IMG/VR virus record: IMGVR_UViG_3300025769_001043
Span: 1-20,859 of that record
Direction: 5' to 3' (one strand)
DNA length: 20,859 nt
Source of the DNA: a virus
Below are positions 1 to 8,063 of the stretch, in pieces (the stretch's first letter is position 1; each line of letters starts with the position of its first letter). The position numbers and the translations under genes are program-made. The notes under the pieces were generated by a model, which saw only the letters and a program-made list of their open reading frames with translations, was not told the DNA's origin and did not search any database.

Positions 1-81
1 GGGGCCGCCGCCCCTCCCAAAAAAACGGGCAAATTATTGAAAAGTTAATATGACGCTTCACTTGACTTTTTGCCCTTTCGA

Positions 82-837
82 ATGGATATTCTTACAGATG
101 ATTTGGCTGCGGCGGGGATTCGCATTTCTCCCAGTGGCCGGGTTACCTATCCCGATTCTTACGTCGTATATGGCGAGCGATTCGGGAAAAAGCCCAGGGC
201 GATCCGAGAATGGGTCGCGACGGGCAAAAGTAAAGGGGAGTTGCCGCCGCTCCACGATCCGGCCCAGCTGGTGACCTGGTGGCGGCGCTGTAAGAAAACC
301 AGGGTGCCCCCTGAAATTCTGGCAATGGTTTCTGAGGAATCCGAACCGGAGGCAAAAAGCGGTTTAGCGCCAGAAAAATTTTCGGAAGAAGTAGACGAAA
401 ATGGGCGTGCCACGCCGGGAGACGATTTAGAATTAGAAGGGGCGGAGGAATCGCTTCGGCAGGCGCGTGAGTTGGCTAATGAAGCGTATAAAAAGCTGAA
501 ACATGCGTTGGCGAGCGGCGATCCGGGCGGGGCTGAGATGTGGCGAAAGGATTGGACTAGCGCGGTTGAAACCCAACGGAAATGGGAAAAGGACTTTAAT
601 AAGATTCAGGAAGACCGTGGGCTATTGGTTCGTAAATCGATGATCCAGGTGGAAATAGCAGCGGTGGCGAATGTCCTGCAACGCGGGTTTCTCGCCACCA
701 TGGAGGATCTGCTTAAAAACCACGCGCCCGAGTTGCCGAATGATGATCGGCGAATGGCGGCAGTAGCGGCGCGTGATAAATGTTTTGAGGTGCTGCGCTC
801 CGGCTACTTCGGCGAAAACCTTTTCGAAGCATCATGA
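82..837 (+). CDS. Terminase small subunit (Nu1-like DNA-packaging protein)
   Basis: Likely recognises the packaging site and recruits the large terminase that follows. The N-terminal 70 residues read as a winged-helix DNA-binding unit: an Arg-Glu-Trp helix (residues 42-44), a Gly-rich turn, then HDPAQLVTWW at 58-67, which resembles the Nu1 pattern of recognition helix, wing and 'YD-A-V--W' helix. Residues 118-180 are highly charged and probably helical, as expected for oligomerisation, and the C-terminus (190-251) would contact the large subunit. I chose ATG 82; a TTG at 70 would add four residues. Neither start has a clear Shine-Dalgarno. The stop overlaps the terL start (ATGA), so translation is probably coupled. 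At 251 aa it is longer than lambda Nu1 (181 aa). The assignment rests on position plus the N-terminal pattern. Confidence 0.75.
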   Translation: MDILTDDLAAAGIRISPSGRVTYPDSYVVYGERFGKKPRAIREWVATGKSKGELPPLHDPAQLVTWWRRCKKTRVPPEILAMVSEESEPEAKSGLAPEKFSEEVDENGRATPGDDLELEGAEESLRQARELANEAYKKLKHALASGDPGGAEMWRKDWTSAVETQRKWEKDFNKIQEDRGLLVRKSMIQVEIAAVANVLQRGFLATMEDLLKNHAPELPNDDRRMAAVAARDKCFEVLRSGYFGENLFEAS

Positions 838-2774
838 TAGAAGAGAAAACATTGGTTCGCGATATTTTCTCATCCATCTTTATGGGGTCGCCCGAAACGC
901 CGGTATGGAAATGGGCAGACGAACGGGTTTACCTGGATGAAATCCAATCGTCCGACCTGCCGCGCTACGACTCCAGCCAAACGCCCTGGAATCGTGAAAT
1001 TCAAGACGCGCTGCGCGATCCGAAAACCAATGAGATTTCAGTAATGAAATCCAGCCGAACCGGCGTAACCGAGGGCGCTTTAAATGTGCTGCGCTATATG
1101 CCGACGAATTACCCCGGCAATGCGCTCTATTGCATCAATTCCCGCGAAAAAGCCATCGATGTTTTTAAAGGCCGCGTGGCTCCACAAATCCGGGTATTAG
1201 CCAAGGAACAGGTAAGCGATGATCCGAATGATTTTTCCACCCTTACCATCCGGCTGAAAAACATGATTATCAAGGGCACTGGCTCCGGCTCGCCCTCGCC
1301 GTTTCGTGAAACCTGGTATCGAGTCGCCATTCTCGACGAACCCGAAGATCATGAAGAACTGCCGGATGGCACCACCTACGACCTGGTGAAAAGCCGATTT
1401 ACGACGGTGAACGAATACACCCTTTATATGATCGGCAAGCCGCAAGCCGAGGGCGGCATTATCCACGATTGCTTCCTGCGCGGCTCACAAGAAAAATGGT
1501 TGGTTCCCTGCCCGCGTTGCGGCGAAAAAATCGAGCTGGTTTGGGATCAGGTGCGCTATTCGCATTGTAAAGACGAGGTGACCGGTGATTGGGACTTCGA
1601 AAAAGTCGTAAATGATTCGTTTTACCAGTGCCAGGCGTGCGATGGCCGGATTGATGAGTGGGAAAAATACGCCATGGTGAAGGCTGGCGCGTGGTGCAAG
1701 ACACCCAAAAACGAGCGAATGATGCTTAAAAACACGCCCATTTCACCCGAGCCCGGCGTGCGTAGCTTTCATATTTCCGATCTTTACTCGCCGTTTCCGC
1801 AAGTTACTTGGGGAAAGCTGGCGAAAAAATGGATTTCCTGCGCGATTATTAACCTTTCCGAAGCAAAAAAGGAAGATTTTCGCAAAAACTTCCTTGGGCT
1901 GCCGGTTGAGGCGAAAGAACTGCATGTTGTAGACGAAACTATTTTAGCCCTCCGGGGCGGGGTTACCGAAACCGTTTGGTATGATGCCCTGGACGAAAAC
2001 GGCGAAAAAGAGAAGCGATCACGCACCGAGAAACACGGCGAGCGCTTCGGCCTGTGCTACGATCGCAACGGAAAAGAAATTGCGCCGCTACCGTGCGATC
2101 CGATCCTGCTCACCATCTCGATTGATAAGCAAAAACATTGCTACAAGTGGACCGTGTTTGCCTGGCAACTCGATGGCCAGGCTTGGCTGATCGATTACGG
2201 CATATCCAACACCAAGCAGGAACTGCTCAGTCTCCAGGGCCGGGGCTACCACTGGGAGGATCCCGAAACCGGCGAACGCCACAAACATACCATTTACGGC
2301 GGCGGTATCGACCGGGGCGACAGCGTGAAAGAAGTCTATCGAATCGCTCGCACCGCGCAAAAACGCAACTGGCGCTTGTATCCCTTGCTCGGTTGGGGCG
2401 GCCCTAACGAGCGCTATATGTCCGATGCCCTATCTGAAAAAGAGGATATCCTCGACGGCGGCGTGCGGATGCGTTATTACAAATTCCACGATCACTCGAT
2501 CAAAGTCGATTTCTATTTTCAGACCGTACAAAACCGAAGCCAGCCGCGCCTATGGCTGCCCGATCCAGTGCCGCAAGACATTGTGACCGAATTAACCAGT
2601 GAATACTGGGATTTTGAAACCCAGCGTTTTGTGCATCCAGACGGAGCCCCGCCGAACGACTACGGCGACACCTGCAAAATGCAAATCGGCGTGATTTGGC
2701 CAATCCTCTCCGGCGCTTTCCAACGCCAGCAAAAAGAAAACCAACGGGAAACCTTACATTATGACCGACCATAA
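834..2774 (+). CDS. Terminase large subunit, lambda gpA family
   Basis: The packaging motor: an ATPase that pumps DNA into the procapsid and a nuclease that cuts the concatemer. Its 646 aa are almost exactly the size of lambda gpA (641 aa). The Walker-A-like motif is KSSRTGVTE (72-80), typical of the GpA family, and the Walker B with catalytic Glu is AILDEPEDH (165-173). Two CxxC pairs (Cys226/229 and Cys266/269) form the usual family zinc site between the ATPase and nuclease domains. Nuclease acidic residues are visible at Asp431 (ISIDKQ), Asp493 (GGGIDRGD) and Asp609/Asp612 (NDYGD). All motifs look intact, so the motor is probably functional. It overlaps the upstream terS stop and the downstream gene by a few bases. 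GpA-type terminases belong to cos-packaging phages, but I could not identify a cos site. Confidence 0.97.
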   Translation: MIEEKTLVRDIFSSIFMGSPETPVWKWADERVYLDEIQSSDLPRYDSSQTPWNREIQDALRDPKTNEISVMKSSRTGVTEGALNVLRYMPTNYPGNALYCINSREKAIDVFKGRVAPQIRVLAKEQVSDDPNDFSTLTIRLKNMIIKGTGSGSPSPFRETWYRVAILDEPEDHEELPDGTTYDLVKSRFTTVNEYTLYMIGKPQAEGGIIHDCFLRGSQEKWLVPCPRCGEKIELVWDQVRYSHCKDEVTGDWDFEKVVNDSFYQCQACDGRIDEWEKYAMVKAGAWCKTPKNERMMLKNTPISPEPGVRSFHISDLYSPFPQVTWGKLAKKWISCAIINLSEAKKEDFRKNFLGLPVEAKELHVVDETILALRGGVTETVWYDALDENGEKEKRSRTEKHGERFGLCYDRNGKEIAPLPCDPILLTISIDKQKHCYKWTVFAWQLDGQAWLIDYGISNTKQELLSLQGRGYHWEDPETGERHKHTIYGGGIDRGDSVKEVYRIARTAQKRNWRLYPLLGWGGPNERYMSDALSEKEDILDGGVRMRYYKFHDHSIKVDFYFQTVQNRSQPRLWLPDPVPQDIVTELTSEYWDFETQRFVHPDGAPPNDYGDTCKMQIGVIWPILSGAFQRQQKENQRETLHYDRP

Positions 2775-3570
2775 CAACCAACGAGAATGTCAGACGTTCC
2801 TGCCAGGCATGGAGCCGCCGCGTATATCCGGGGCCGGCGGCGTCTCGGTGATCGATATCGATCAATTCGATGGCAACCTGCCCGAAATTCCGAACACCAA
2901 TTGGACCACCGATAACGAAATAGAGATCCCGCGCCTGTTGCCGAGTCTACAGGGCGATCTGATCGATGAGCCGATCATGCCATGGGGCGGCATGACTCGC
3001 GCCAAACGCATGGAAGATTACGTGGTTGGGAAAAAGGGCCAGCCATTCAACGGGACGTTTGTTTTCTACGTTGAGGATTACCGATTCACAGCCCTCGAGA
3101 AATACCCAAACCGCCCGCTGGTAACCTCCGCGCCCACCCTGGCAGAGTTGAATTTTACCATTATCAACCGGACCCCGCTCTGGAAGGTCCACCAGCTGAT
3201 CGGTTTAAAACGCTGGATCTCCCGTTACTGGCAGCATAACAACCGCCGTATCCTGGTCGATCTCTACGTTCCCGAGAAATACATGCCCGAAAACCTGCTC
3301 GGCGTGCCGCGTGGTTGGCGCGCTTATGCCACGCGGGGCGCGGATTGCTCGATCGACCATCTAAAATACGCCCATAGCGTAGCCGTCGAACATGCCGAAA
3401 CCGACGAACTGGTGTTCCTGGTTTACGGCGGTGGTAAACAGGTAAAACAGTTTTGTCTCGATTACGGTCTGACCCATTGCGAAAACGAGCGCACCCGCAT
3501 AGCGCGGGGCGAGCAGCTCAGTTACGGCGAGCTGGAGCCCGCCGATGACGAAACTGCCGCCGGGGATTGA
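2761..3570 (+). CDS. DUF4417-like phage accessory protein
   Basis: A 269-aa protein overlapping the end of terL by 14 bases. The central part has the pattern I associate with DUF4417: a beta strand leading to a VEDYRF box (104-109), a Pro-rich segment, then a helix ending in SRYWQ (154-158), a strand RILVDLYVPE (163-172), and a GVPRGWRAYATRG box (181-193). The first 60 residues are low-complexity and acidic, with no signal peptide or membrane segment. The biochemical role of DUF4417 is unknown to me. The family occurs in phage and plasmid genomes. In lambda the connector gene W directly follows A, so this gene and the next look like insertions between terL and the connector. The family call is pattern memory, not a search. 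Confidence 0.55.
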   Translation: MTDHNNQRECQTFLPGMEPPRISGAGGVSVIDIDQFDGNLPEIPNTNWTTDNEIEIPRLLPSLQGDLIDEPIMPWGGMTRAKRMEDYVVGKKGQPFNGTFVFYVEDYRFTALEKYPNRPLVTSAPTLAELNFTIINRTPLWKVHQLIGLKRWISRYWQHNNRRILVDLYVPEKYMPENLLGVPRGWRAYATRGADCSIDHLKYAHSVAVEHAETDELVFLVYGGGKQVKQFCLDYGLTHCENERTRIARGEQLSYGELEPADDETAAGD

Positions 3571-3593
3571 TCCTTTAACAACCCGCGCCAATC

Positions 3594-4295
3594 ATGGCAA
3601 CGGCGAAAGATCATCGAGGTAAAACAGCCGTCGGCGGTGCTGGCGGCGGGCGCGGCACCACACCCGCCAGCGGTCCCGGTTACGAAAACGCGACCTTTAA
3701 CGTTGTTGGCAATGAATCGCCATGGGGGTACACCGAGCTAGCCGAGATGGCCGGTATCCCGCCCGAGTTCAGCGGCGAGATTACCATTGTGCCGGTATCC
3801 GGCGGCATCGGCGGGCCGTCTACGCTCGTGGTTGCCGATGGCCAGGGTCTCACGATAGAAACCACCATGCGCAGCGATGGTGTGGCCGAGATTGCCCGCT
3901 TCCAAACCGATCCCGGCGGCACCTACGCCGGCCGGGGAGCCGGGTTGCTATCCCAACAAGCCGCCGCCCTGCGCGGCCGTGGCTTCGTGGAAATGACCGT
4001 TACCACCGAGGGCCAGGGCAACGGCTCGCTGCGCCCACCCGCTCCAGGCGAGGTAAAGAGCTATTACAATTTCGCCCGTGCCGGGTTTGTTCCCAACGCA
4101 GCCCAGGCTGCCCAGTTTACCACCCGTTACAACCAGGCGACCGGCAGCGATGCCAAATCATTCCGCCAGCTGATGAATACAGCCCAGGGCCGCCAGTGGT
4201 TTTACCGGTTTGGTTCCGGCTATTCCGGGACGTTTGATCTGCGTCCATCCAGCTATTCCAGCATGACGCTAAAGAAAGCGGTTAAAGGGGAGTAG
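3594..4295 (+). CDS. Small GNAT-fold-like protein between terminase and connector
   Basis: A 233-aa protein. The first 35 residues are Gly/Ala/Thr-rich and probably disordered. Residues about 85-170 follow the order of a GNAT acyltransferase: a strand with a series of charged residues, then GRGAGLLSQQAAALRGRGF (113-131), resembling the acetyl-CoA pyrophosphate loop and following helix, then a strand (EMTVTT), and YYNFARAGFVPN (157-168), resembling the 'YYR-GF-P' motif near the GNAT C-terminus. The loop is not a canonical Q/R-x-x-G-x-G/A, so activity is uncertain. The tail (180-233) is Ser/Arg/Phe-rich. It starts 24 bases after the DUF4417-like gene, suggesting co-transcription. It could instead be a structural protein that only resembles GNAT by chance. 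Confidence 0.4.
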   Translation: MATAKDHRGKTAVGGAGGGRGTTPASGPGYENATFNVVGNESPWGYTELAEMAGIPPEFSGEITIVPVSGGIGGPSTLVVADGQGLTIETTMRSDGVAEIARFQTDPGGTYAGRGAGLLSQQAAALRGRGFVEMTVTTEGQGNGSLRPPAPGEVKSYYNFARAGFVPNAAQAAQFTTRYNQATGSDAKSFRQLMNTAQGRQWFYRFGSGYSGTFDLRPSSYSSMTLKKAVKGE

Positions 4296-4305
4296 CAGAA
4301 AAAAA

Positions 4306-4470
4306 TTACTTTTCGGTATCCTGCCCGGTTTTCGGTTCCGTTTCCTCCTCTTCGGTTTCGGCTTTCGGCTTTCGGGTTGTTTCGGATTTTTCATTTCTCC
4401 CGATCTCCAATAAATCACCAAATGGTGGCTCGCCATCGATGGGGTCGAGTCCCTTAATGCTGCTGCTCAT
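4306..4470 (-). CDS. Possible small minus-strand ORF, acidic/Lys-rich tail
   Basis: An open frame of 54 codons on the minus strand, starting at the ATG at 4470. It fills the gap between the GNAT-like gene and the connector. The N-terminal half looks protein-like (MSSSIKGLDPIDGEPPFGD). The C-terminal half is a run of Lys, Glu and Thr encoded by degenerate TTTCGG-type repeats with a 7-bp period on the + strand. A 7-bp period does not keep the reading frame, which argues against coding. It would be the only gene on this strand. I list it because the gap is otherwise empty. Confidence 0.2.
   Translation of the reverse strand: MSSSIKGLDPIDGEPPFGDLLEIGRNEKSETTRKPKAETEEEETEPKTGQDTEK
4351..4385. repeat. 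Heptamer repeat block (TTTCGGC family)
   Basis: Five imperfect 7-bp units of the type TCGGCTT / TTTCGGC lie in tandem in the gap between the GNAT-like gene and the connector; further TTTCGG words are scattered at 4311-4345. They resemble in period, but not in sequence, the heptamer blocks near 10254, 10868, 13447 and 14210. Confidence 0.55.
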
Positions 4471-4524
4471 ATGCCGGAGAGCATAGCCCAGCCGCCCGCA
4501 ATTAACAACCTTTCGTTTGTTAGT

Positions 4525-4809
4525 ATGCCAGCCCATTCAATCCTCGCCACGGCTCTATCCGAGTCCTACACCCTAGCCGAGTTGAAAACCTTTCGCCGCG
4601 CCCTGCTCGAAGCCGCCCTCGCCCCCGATGCACTCACCGGCGAACAGCTCGACGGCGTTTCATTCCAATTCGCGCCGCGCTCGCTGCCCGAGATCAACCA
4701 GGCGCTGGAAAATATCGCCGCCGCCATTTCCAAGCTGGAGGATGCAGCAGACGGCCCCGGCACCGTGCGCTCGCGCTTTTTCAATTTCAACGCCCGGCCG
4801 ATAGAATAG
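4525..4809 (+). CDS. gpW-like head-tail connector (head completion) protein
   Basis: A 94-aa protein in the slot between large terminase and portal where lambda encodes gpW (68 aa). The order of elements matches gpW: a helix with RRALLEAA (24-31), a beta hairpin around QLDGVSFQFAP (41-51), a second helix LPEINQALENIAAAISKLE (54-72), and a basic C-terminus ending in an aromatic/Arg segment. gpW plugs the portal after packaging and is needed for tail joining. I prefer ATG 4525, preceded by an A/T-rich leader like other genes here; an in-frame ATG at 4471 would add 18 residues of non-conserved character. The call rests on position and secondary-structure pattern. Confidence 0.65.
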   Translation: MPAHSILATALSESYTLAELKTFRRALLEAALAPDALTGEQLDGVSFQFAPRSLPEINQALENIAAAISKLEDAADGPGTVRSRFFNFNARPIE

Positions 4810-4815
4810 GCATGG

Positions 4816-5286
4816 ATGGAAATAACAACTTTCGACCTGATTCTAAAAACAGCCGGATGGATATCGGCAGTAGCTGGCGCACTAATTGTACTATGGCGGT
4901 ATTTATTGAATCCGTTGCTGACGGTCATGCGGAGTTTAAGAAAGCACTCCGAGCAGATATCGGCCGCCTTACCGTTGCTGGCCGAGCTGCTCGAAAAGTG
5001 GCCGTCAGTATCGGGGCGGGAGTCCTTTTTTTACTATCTCGCGGATCTGGATAAAACCGTACGCCACAACGATGCGTGCATCCACGCGCTGCTGACGCGC
5101 ATGGGGATCGACGACACCACCCAGCGACCGCCGCCGCGCTCCATCCTGCTAACCGAGCAAGTTGGCGAAAAAATCCATTTAACGCTCGACTGCGCCCACG
5201 TGTTCGCGCTGCCGGATACGCCCCAGTCTCGCGAATACCTGGCCAGCCGCCCGCGCATTTTGTGTACCCAATGCCGCAAAGTCTAG
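4816..5286 (+). CDS. Membrane-anchored protein with C-terminal CxH/CxxC motif, unknown function
   Basis: A 156-aa protein starting 7 bases after the connector gene. Residues about 7-29 (LILKTAGWISAVAGALIVLW) form one strong transmembrane helix followed by basic residues at 39-44, predicting a cytoplasmic C-terminus. Residues 45-62 are an amphipathic, possibly coiled helix. The C-terminal part carries Cys126-x-His128 and Cys150-x-x-Cys153, which could bind one zinc ion. I do not recognise the family. The single membrane span recalls phage holins or anchors, but the soluble zinc-like tail is not typical of a holin, and lambda has no membrane protein between W and B. It is tightly packed in the head operon and so is expressed with the head genes. 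Confidence 0.6.
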   Translation: MEITTFDLILKTAGWISAVAGALIVLWRYLLNPLLTVMRSLRKHSEQISAALPLLAELLEKWPSVSGRESFFYYLADLDKTVRHNDACIHALLTRMGIDDTTQRPPPRSILLTEQVGEKIHLTLDCAHVFALPDTPQSREYLASRPRILCTQCRKV

Positions 5287-5288
5287 CG

Positions 5289-5327
5289 ACTGTACACTGT
5301 ACAGTCACCCTTTGTACAGTGTACAGT
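5289..5327. promoter_or_regulatory. 15-bp perfect inverted repeat / tandem operator-like dyads before the portal gene
   Basis: ACTGTACACTGTACA at 5289-5303 is perfectly repeated in inverted orientation at 5313-5327, with a 9-base loop. The left part is itself a dyad, ACTGTAC-ACT-GTACAGT (5289-5305). The right part is a weaker dyad, TTTGTAC-AGT-GTACAGT (5311-5327). Their centres are 22 bp apart, about two helical turns, as for two protein dimers bound on one DNA face. In RNA the whole forms a strong hairpin without a U tract, just upstream of the likely portal start (GTG 5351). Function unknown: repressor operator, translational hairpin or processing site are all possible. Confidence 0.55.
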
Positions 5328-5350
5328 TGTTTGACGTTGCGCCCATCGGC

Positions 5351-7087
5351 GTGACTGCACAGCAACCATTTCCAACCTTGCCCGCCACCCGGCCCGATCT
5401 CTCCGCGCTCGGCAAGCCACGTCGGGGCATACCGGCCACGGCGATCCCGCGCCCCGGCAAGCCTAATAAAAAGAAGGCAGCAACCGAGCCCGAGTCGGTT
5501 ATTTACCTACCCGATGGCTCCGGCCTATCGATGGAGAATTTCAGCAATTACGCGAATAATGGATTCAGCGGGGCGCAAAATTCTTATAATCGTGGCTACG
5601 TGGTTTTTCCTCAATTGGATACCCGCAAGGAAATCACCAGCTATTCCCGCACCGAGATGTTGCGCCGCTCCCGTTGGCTTTACGATAACGTCGGCTATGC
5701 CAAGCGACTGGTGTGCGGCATTTCCCGCATGATGGGCGCTCTCCACCCGGACCCGATCACCCGCGACACCGAGTGGAAGCAGGAGGCGCTCGCCGCATTC
5801 TGGCGCGTGGCAAAATCGCCGCTGCTATTCGAGCGCTCCGGCAAATTCAACTTCCTCACTTACCAGCGCTTTCTCACCCGGCGCTGGTTGATCGACGGCG
5901 ATATCTGCTCGATCTTTTCCGAAAGCTTCGGCGGCTCCACCATGGTCGCGCCGTTTGAGGCGCACCAGATCAAAGACCCGCGCGGCGGCGACCATTTAAG
6001 CGGTTGGTTCGATGGCGTGCAAGTCGATAAGGGCAACCGCTTAAAAAAGGTCCGCATCATCAACCCCGATTACCCGGATAAATACAAGGATTACCGGGCC
6101 GATGTCGCCCACCTATCCGCGTTTTGGGAGCGGGCCGGCCAACCACGCGGCGTGACACCGTTTCACGCCTGCATCACTCGGATGCTCGATGTGCGCGAAG
6201 TCACCGGCGATATGATGGGCAACATCAAGCGATCCGGCCTGGTCGGTTTCTACCTGCACAGCCCCAACCAAAACAATTTTTTGGGCGACGATGGCCTGGC
6301 CGGCGGAATCCGCGATTACATCGATTCGCACAGCCGCGACGTGGCCAACGCTGCCGAGGATGGCAACGAATTAGTAACCGCAAAAACCAAGCTCCGCATT
6401 GAAGACTTGATGCCTGGCATGGACGGCGCAATACCTGAATTGCAGGACATTGAACCTAAAGTCCTACACGATGCACGCCCGGCAGCCGAGCAGATGAACC
6501 TGCTCAACTGGTTTATTCGCGAGTGCTCGCTCTCATTCGACTACTCGCCCGAAGTCCTCTGGGACCTGGCCAACCTCAACGGCAACACATCCAGGCTGAT
6601 CAAAGAACACTCCGAGCAAACCAGCCGCAACTACCGTTCCGAAATTTTACAACCGTTTTGCCAGCGCTATTGGTTCCACCTGATCGGCAACGAGATTGCC
6701 GCCGGTCGCCTGCGCGAACCCGATCAAGGCAACTGGTGGGATGTGGAATGGATCCACCCCAAGAAAATGACCATCGATCGCGGCAACGAAGGACATCTCA
6801 ATCTTGAAGAGCGCCGCCAGCCCGGTATGCGAACCCTGGCCAGCCACTACGGCGAGCTACAGGAAAATTGGGAGCCGCATATTGACCAATGGCTGCGCGA
6901 AATCGCCTACACCATCGAGCGCGCCGAAAGCATGGAGCAATTTTCGCCCGAGATGGTCGCCGCCGTGCAAGCCATGTTGCTCTCACCGCCTCCAGGGGCC
7001 GCCGTGGCAGCCATGGCACCCGGAGCCGAAGACCTGCCGCCGCAACCCAACCCGCAGCCCGGAATGGGTCAAAGCTTAAATTTATAA
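5351..7087 (+). CDS. Portal protein, lambda gpB family
   Basis: Forms the dodecameric ring at one capsid vertex through which DNA enters and to which the tail attaches. About 578 aa from GTG 5351, compared with 533 aa for lambda gpB. Features of the family: an N-terminal basic, Pro-rich arm; RSRWLYDNVGYAKRLVCGI (the 'N-x-x-A-R' helix that opens the portal domain); GDICSIFSE, a core strand motif; a helix with RVTGDMMGN-type character (DVREVTGDMMGNIKRSGL); and EQMNLLNWFIRECSLSFDY followed by NTSRLIKEH, the stem/clip region typical of lambda portals. The C-terminus is Ala/Pro-rich. The frame is open upstream to TTG 5312, inside the inverted repeat; TTG 5327 or GTG 5351 are more plausible starts. 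No Shine-Dalgarno is clear. Confidence 0.93.
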   Translation: MTAQQPFPTLPATRPDLSALGKPRRGIPATAIPRPGKPNKKKAATEPESVIYLPDGSGLSMENFSNYANNGFSGAQNSYNRGYVVFPQLDTRKEITSYSRTEMLRRSRWLYDNVGYAKRLVCGISRMMGALHPDPITRDTEWKQEALAAFWRVAKSPLLFERSGKFNFLTYQRFLTRRWLIDGDICSIFSESFGGSTMVAPFEAHQIKDPRGGDHLSGWFDGVQVDKGNRLKKVRIINPDYPDKYKDYRADVAHLSAFWERAGQPRGVTPFHACITRMLDVREVTGDMMGNIKRSGLVGFYLHSPNQNNFLGDDGLAGGIRDYIDSHSRDVANAAEDGNELVTAKTKLRIEDLMPGMDGAIPELQDIEPKVLHDARPAAEQMNLLNWFIRECSLSFDYSPEVLWDLANLNGNTSRLIKEHSEQTSRNYRSEILQPFCQRYWFHLIGNEIAAGRLREPDQGNWWDVEWIHPKKMTIDRGNEGHLNLEERRQPGMRTLASHYGELQENWEPHIDQWLREIAYTIERAESMEQFSPEMVAAVQAMLLSPPPGAAVAAMAPGAEDLPPQPNPQPGMGQSLNL

Positions 7088-7147
7088 TAAAAACAATAAT
7101 AACCATAAGTGGCCATGTGGCCACACCCACTAAAAACACTATAAACC

Positions 7148-8023
7148 ATGGCCGCTGCAACACCTTATCCGCGCATCATTAGCCAAGTTTTTACATCGCC
7201 CTGGCAGATTTTGCCCGAGCATCACGCCGCGATTTCCGCCGCGCTCCTGGCGCACGTGGATGGCAAGGGGCAGAATATACCCGATTTTTCCGAGAATAAT
7301 TTCGCCACCCGGCCGATGAATCGCGACCGCTTCCTTAACCCGGTGGAGATATCCGACGACGGCAGTATAGCCGTAATGACCATCGAAGGCACGCTGGGCA
7401 AAAAGCTTTCCATGCTCGAAACCTTTTGCGGCGGGGTCGATCTCCAGCACATCGATAAAGACATCGAAGAGCTCGCCCGCGACGATCGCATCCAAACCGT
7501 CATCTTTAATATAGATTCGCCGGGCGGCATGGCTCGCCCATCCAGCGACACCGCGCAGCGCATCCTCGAACTAAGCAAAGCTAAACGCACCATTGCCTAT
7601 ACTGACGGCACCATGGCCAGCGCCGGATACAAGCTGGCTTCCGCGTGCGGTAAAATCTACGCCAGCAATTCGGCGGATGTCGGTTGTGTCGGTACCTATA
7701 TCGCTCTTTACGACCAGAGCGAGGCGCTGAAGAAACGCGGCATCGAGCTGAAGCTATTTCGCGACGGTAAATATAAAGCCCTGGGCTATCCCGGCAAAGC
7801 GATGACCGAAGAGGAGAGCAACTACCTAACCAGCGAAGTCTCCGGCCTGAGTGCCAAGTTTAAAGACTTCGTACGCAAGCAACGCCCCGGAATCGATGAG
7901 AGCGCCCTCGAAGGCCAATGCTTATCCGGCAAGCGGGCGCAGGATGCCGGTTTAATCGATGGTGTTTACCAGGATCTGGGCTCGCTGGTGGCAGCGGAGA
8001 TCAAGCGCCCCTTGACATTTTAA
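7148..8023 (+). CDS. Head maturation protease, S49 (SppA/gpC-like) family
   Basis: A Ser-Lys peptidase of the ClpP/crotonase-like fold that cleaves scaffold and/or portal during capsid maturation, the role of lambda gpC. Over its 291 aa: VMTIEGTLG strand (76-84), DSPGG oxyanion loop (123-127), nucleophile Ser158 in GTMASAGYKLAS, and general base Lys210 in RDGKYKALGYPG. The Ser-Lys spacing (52) equals that of Bacillus SppA (Ser147/Lys199), which supports the assignment of both residues. The C-terminal GKRAQDAGLID motif is also typical of the family. Unlike lambda C, which contains the nested scaffold Nu3, this protein ends soon after the protease domain and the scaffold is a separate downstream gene. 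The start is ATG 7148 after an A/T-rich leader. Confidence 0.93.
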   Translation: MAAATPYPRIISQVFTSPWQILPEHHAAISAALLAHVDGKGQNIPDFSENNFATRPMNRDRFLNPVEISDDGSIAVMTIEGTLGKKLSMLETFCGGVDLQHIDKDIEELARDDRIQTVIFNIDSPGGMARPSSDTAQRILELSKAKRTIAYTDGTMASAGYKLASACGKIYASNSADVGCVGTYIALYDQSEALKKRGIELKLFRDGKYKALGYPGKAMTEEESNYLTSEVSGLSAKFKDFVRKQRPGIDESALEGQCLSGKRAQDAGLIDGVYQDLGSLVAAEIKRPLTF

Positions 8024-8063
8024 ACCCCTTCGAACGTTCACAGTAATTTTCATAAAAAAAGAC

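Noticed and set aside
1-81. cos site or promoter before terS
   Set aside because: The GC-rich start (a GGGGC/GCCCC hairpin with a CGCC loop) and A/T-rich segment are suggestive, but no paired cohesive end, R-site repeats or full -35/-10 pair can be shown from this edge of the window.
5289-5305. LexA/SOS box (CTGT-N8-ACAG)
   Set aside because: The spacing between CTGT and ACAG is 7, not 8 bases, and a SOS box has no reason to be in the middle of a head operon. Kept only as an unassigned dyad.
8012-8049. Promoter with TTGACA upstream of the scaffold gene
   Set aside because: TTGACA at 8012-8017 is perfect, but no -10 hexamer lies at 16-18 bp; the nearest A/T hexamer is about 26 bp away.
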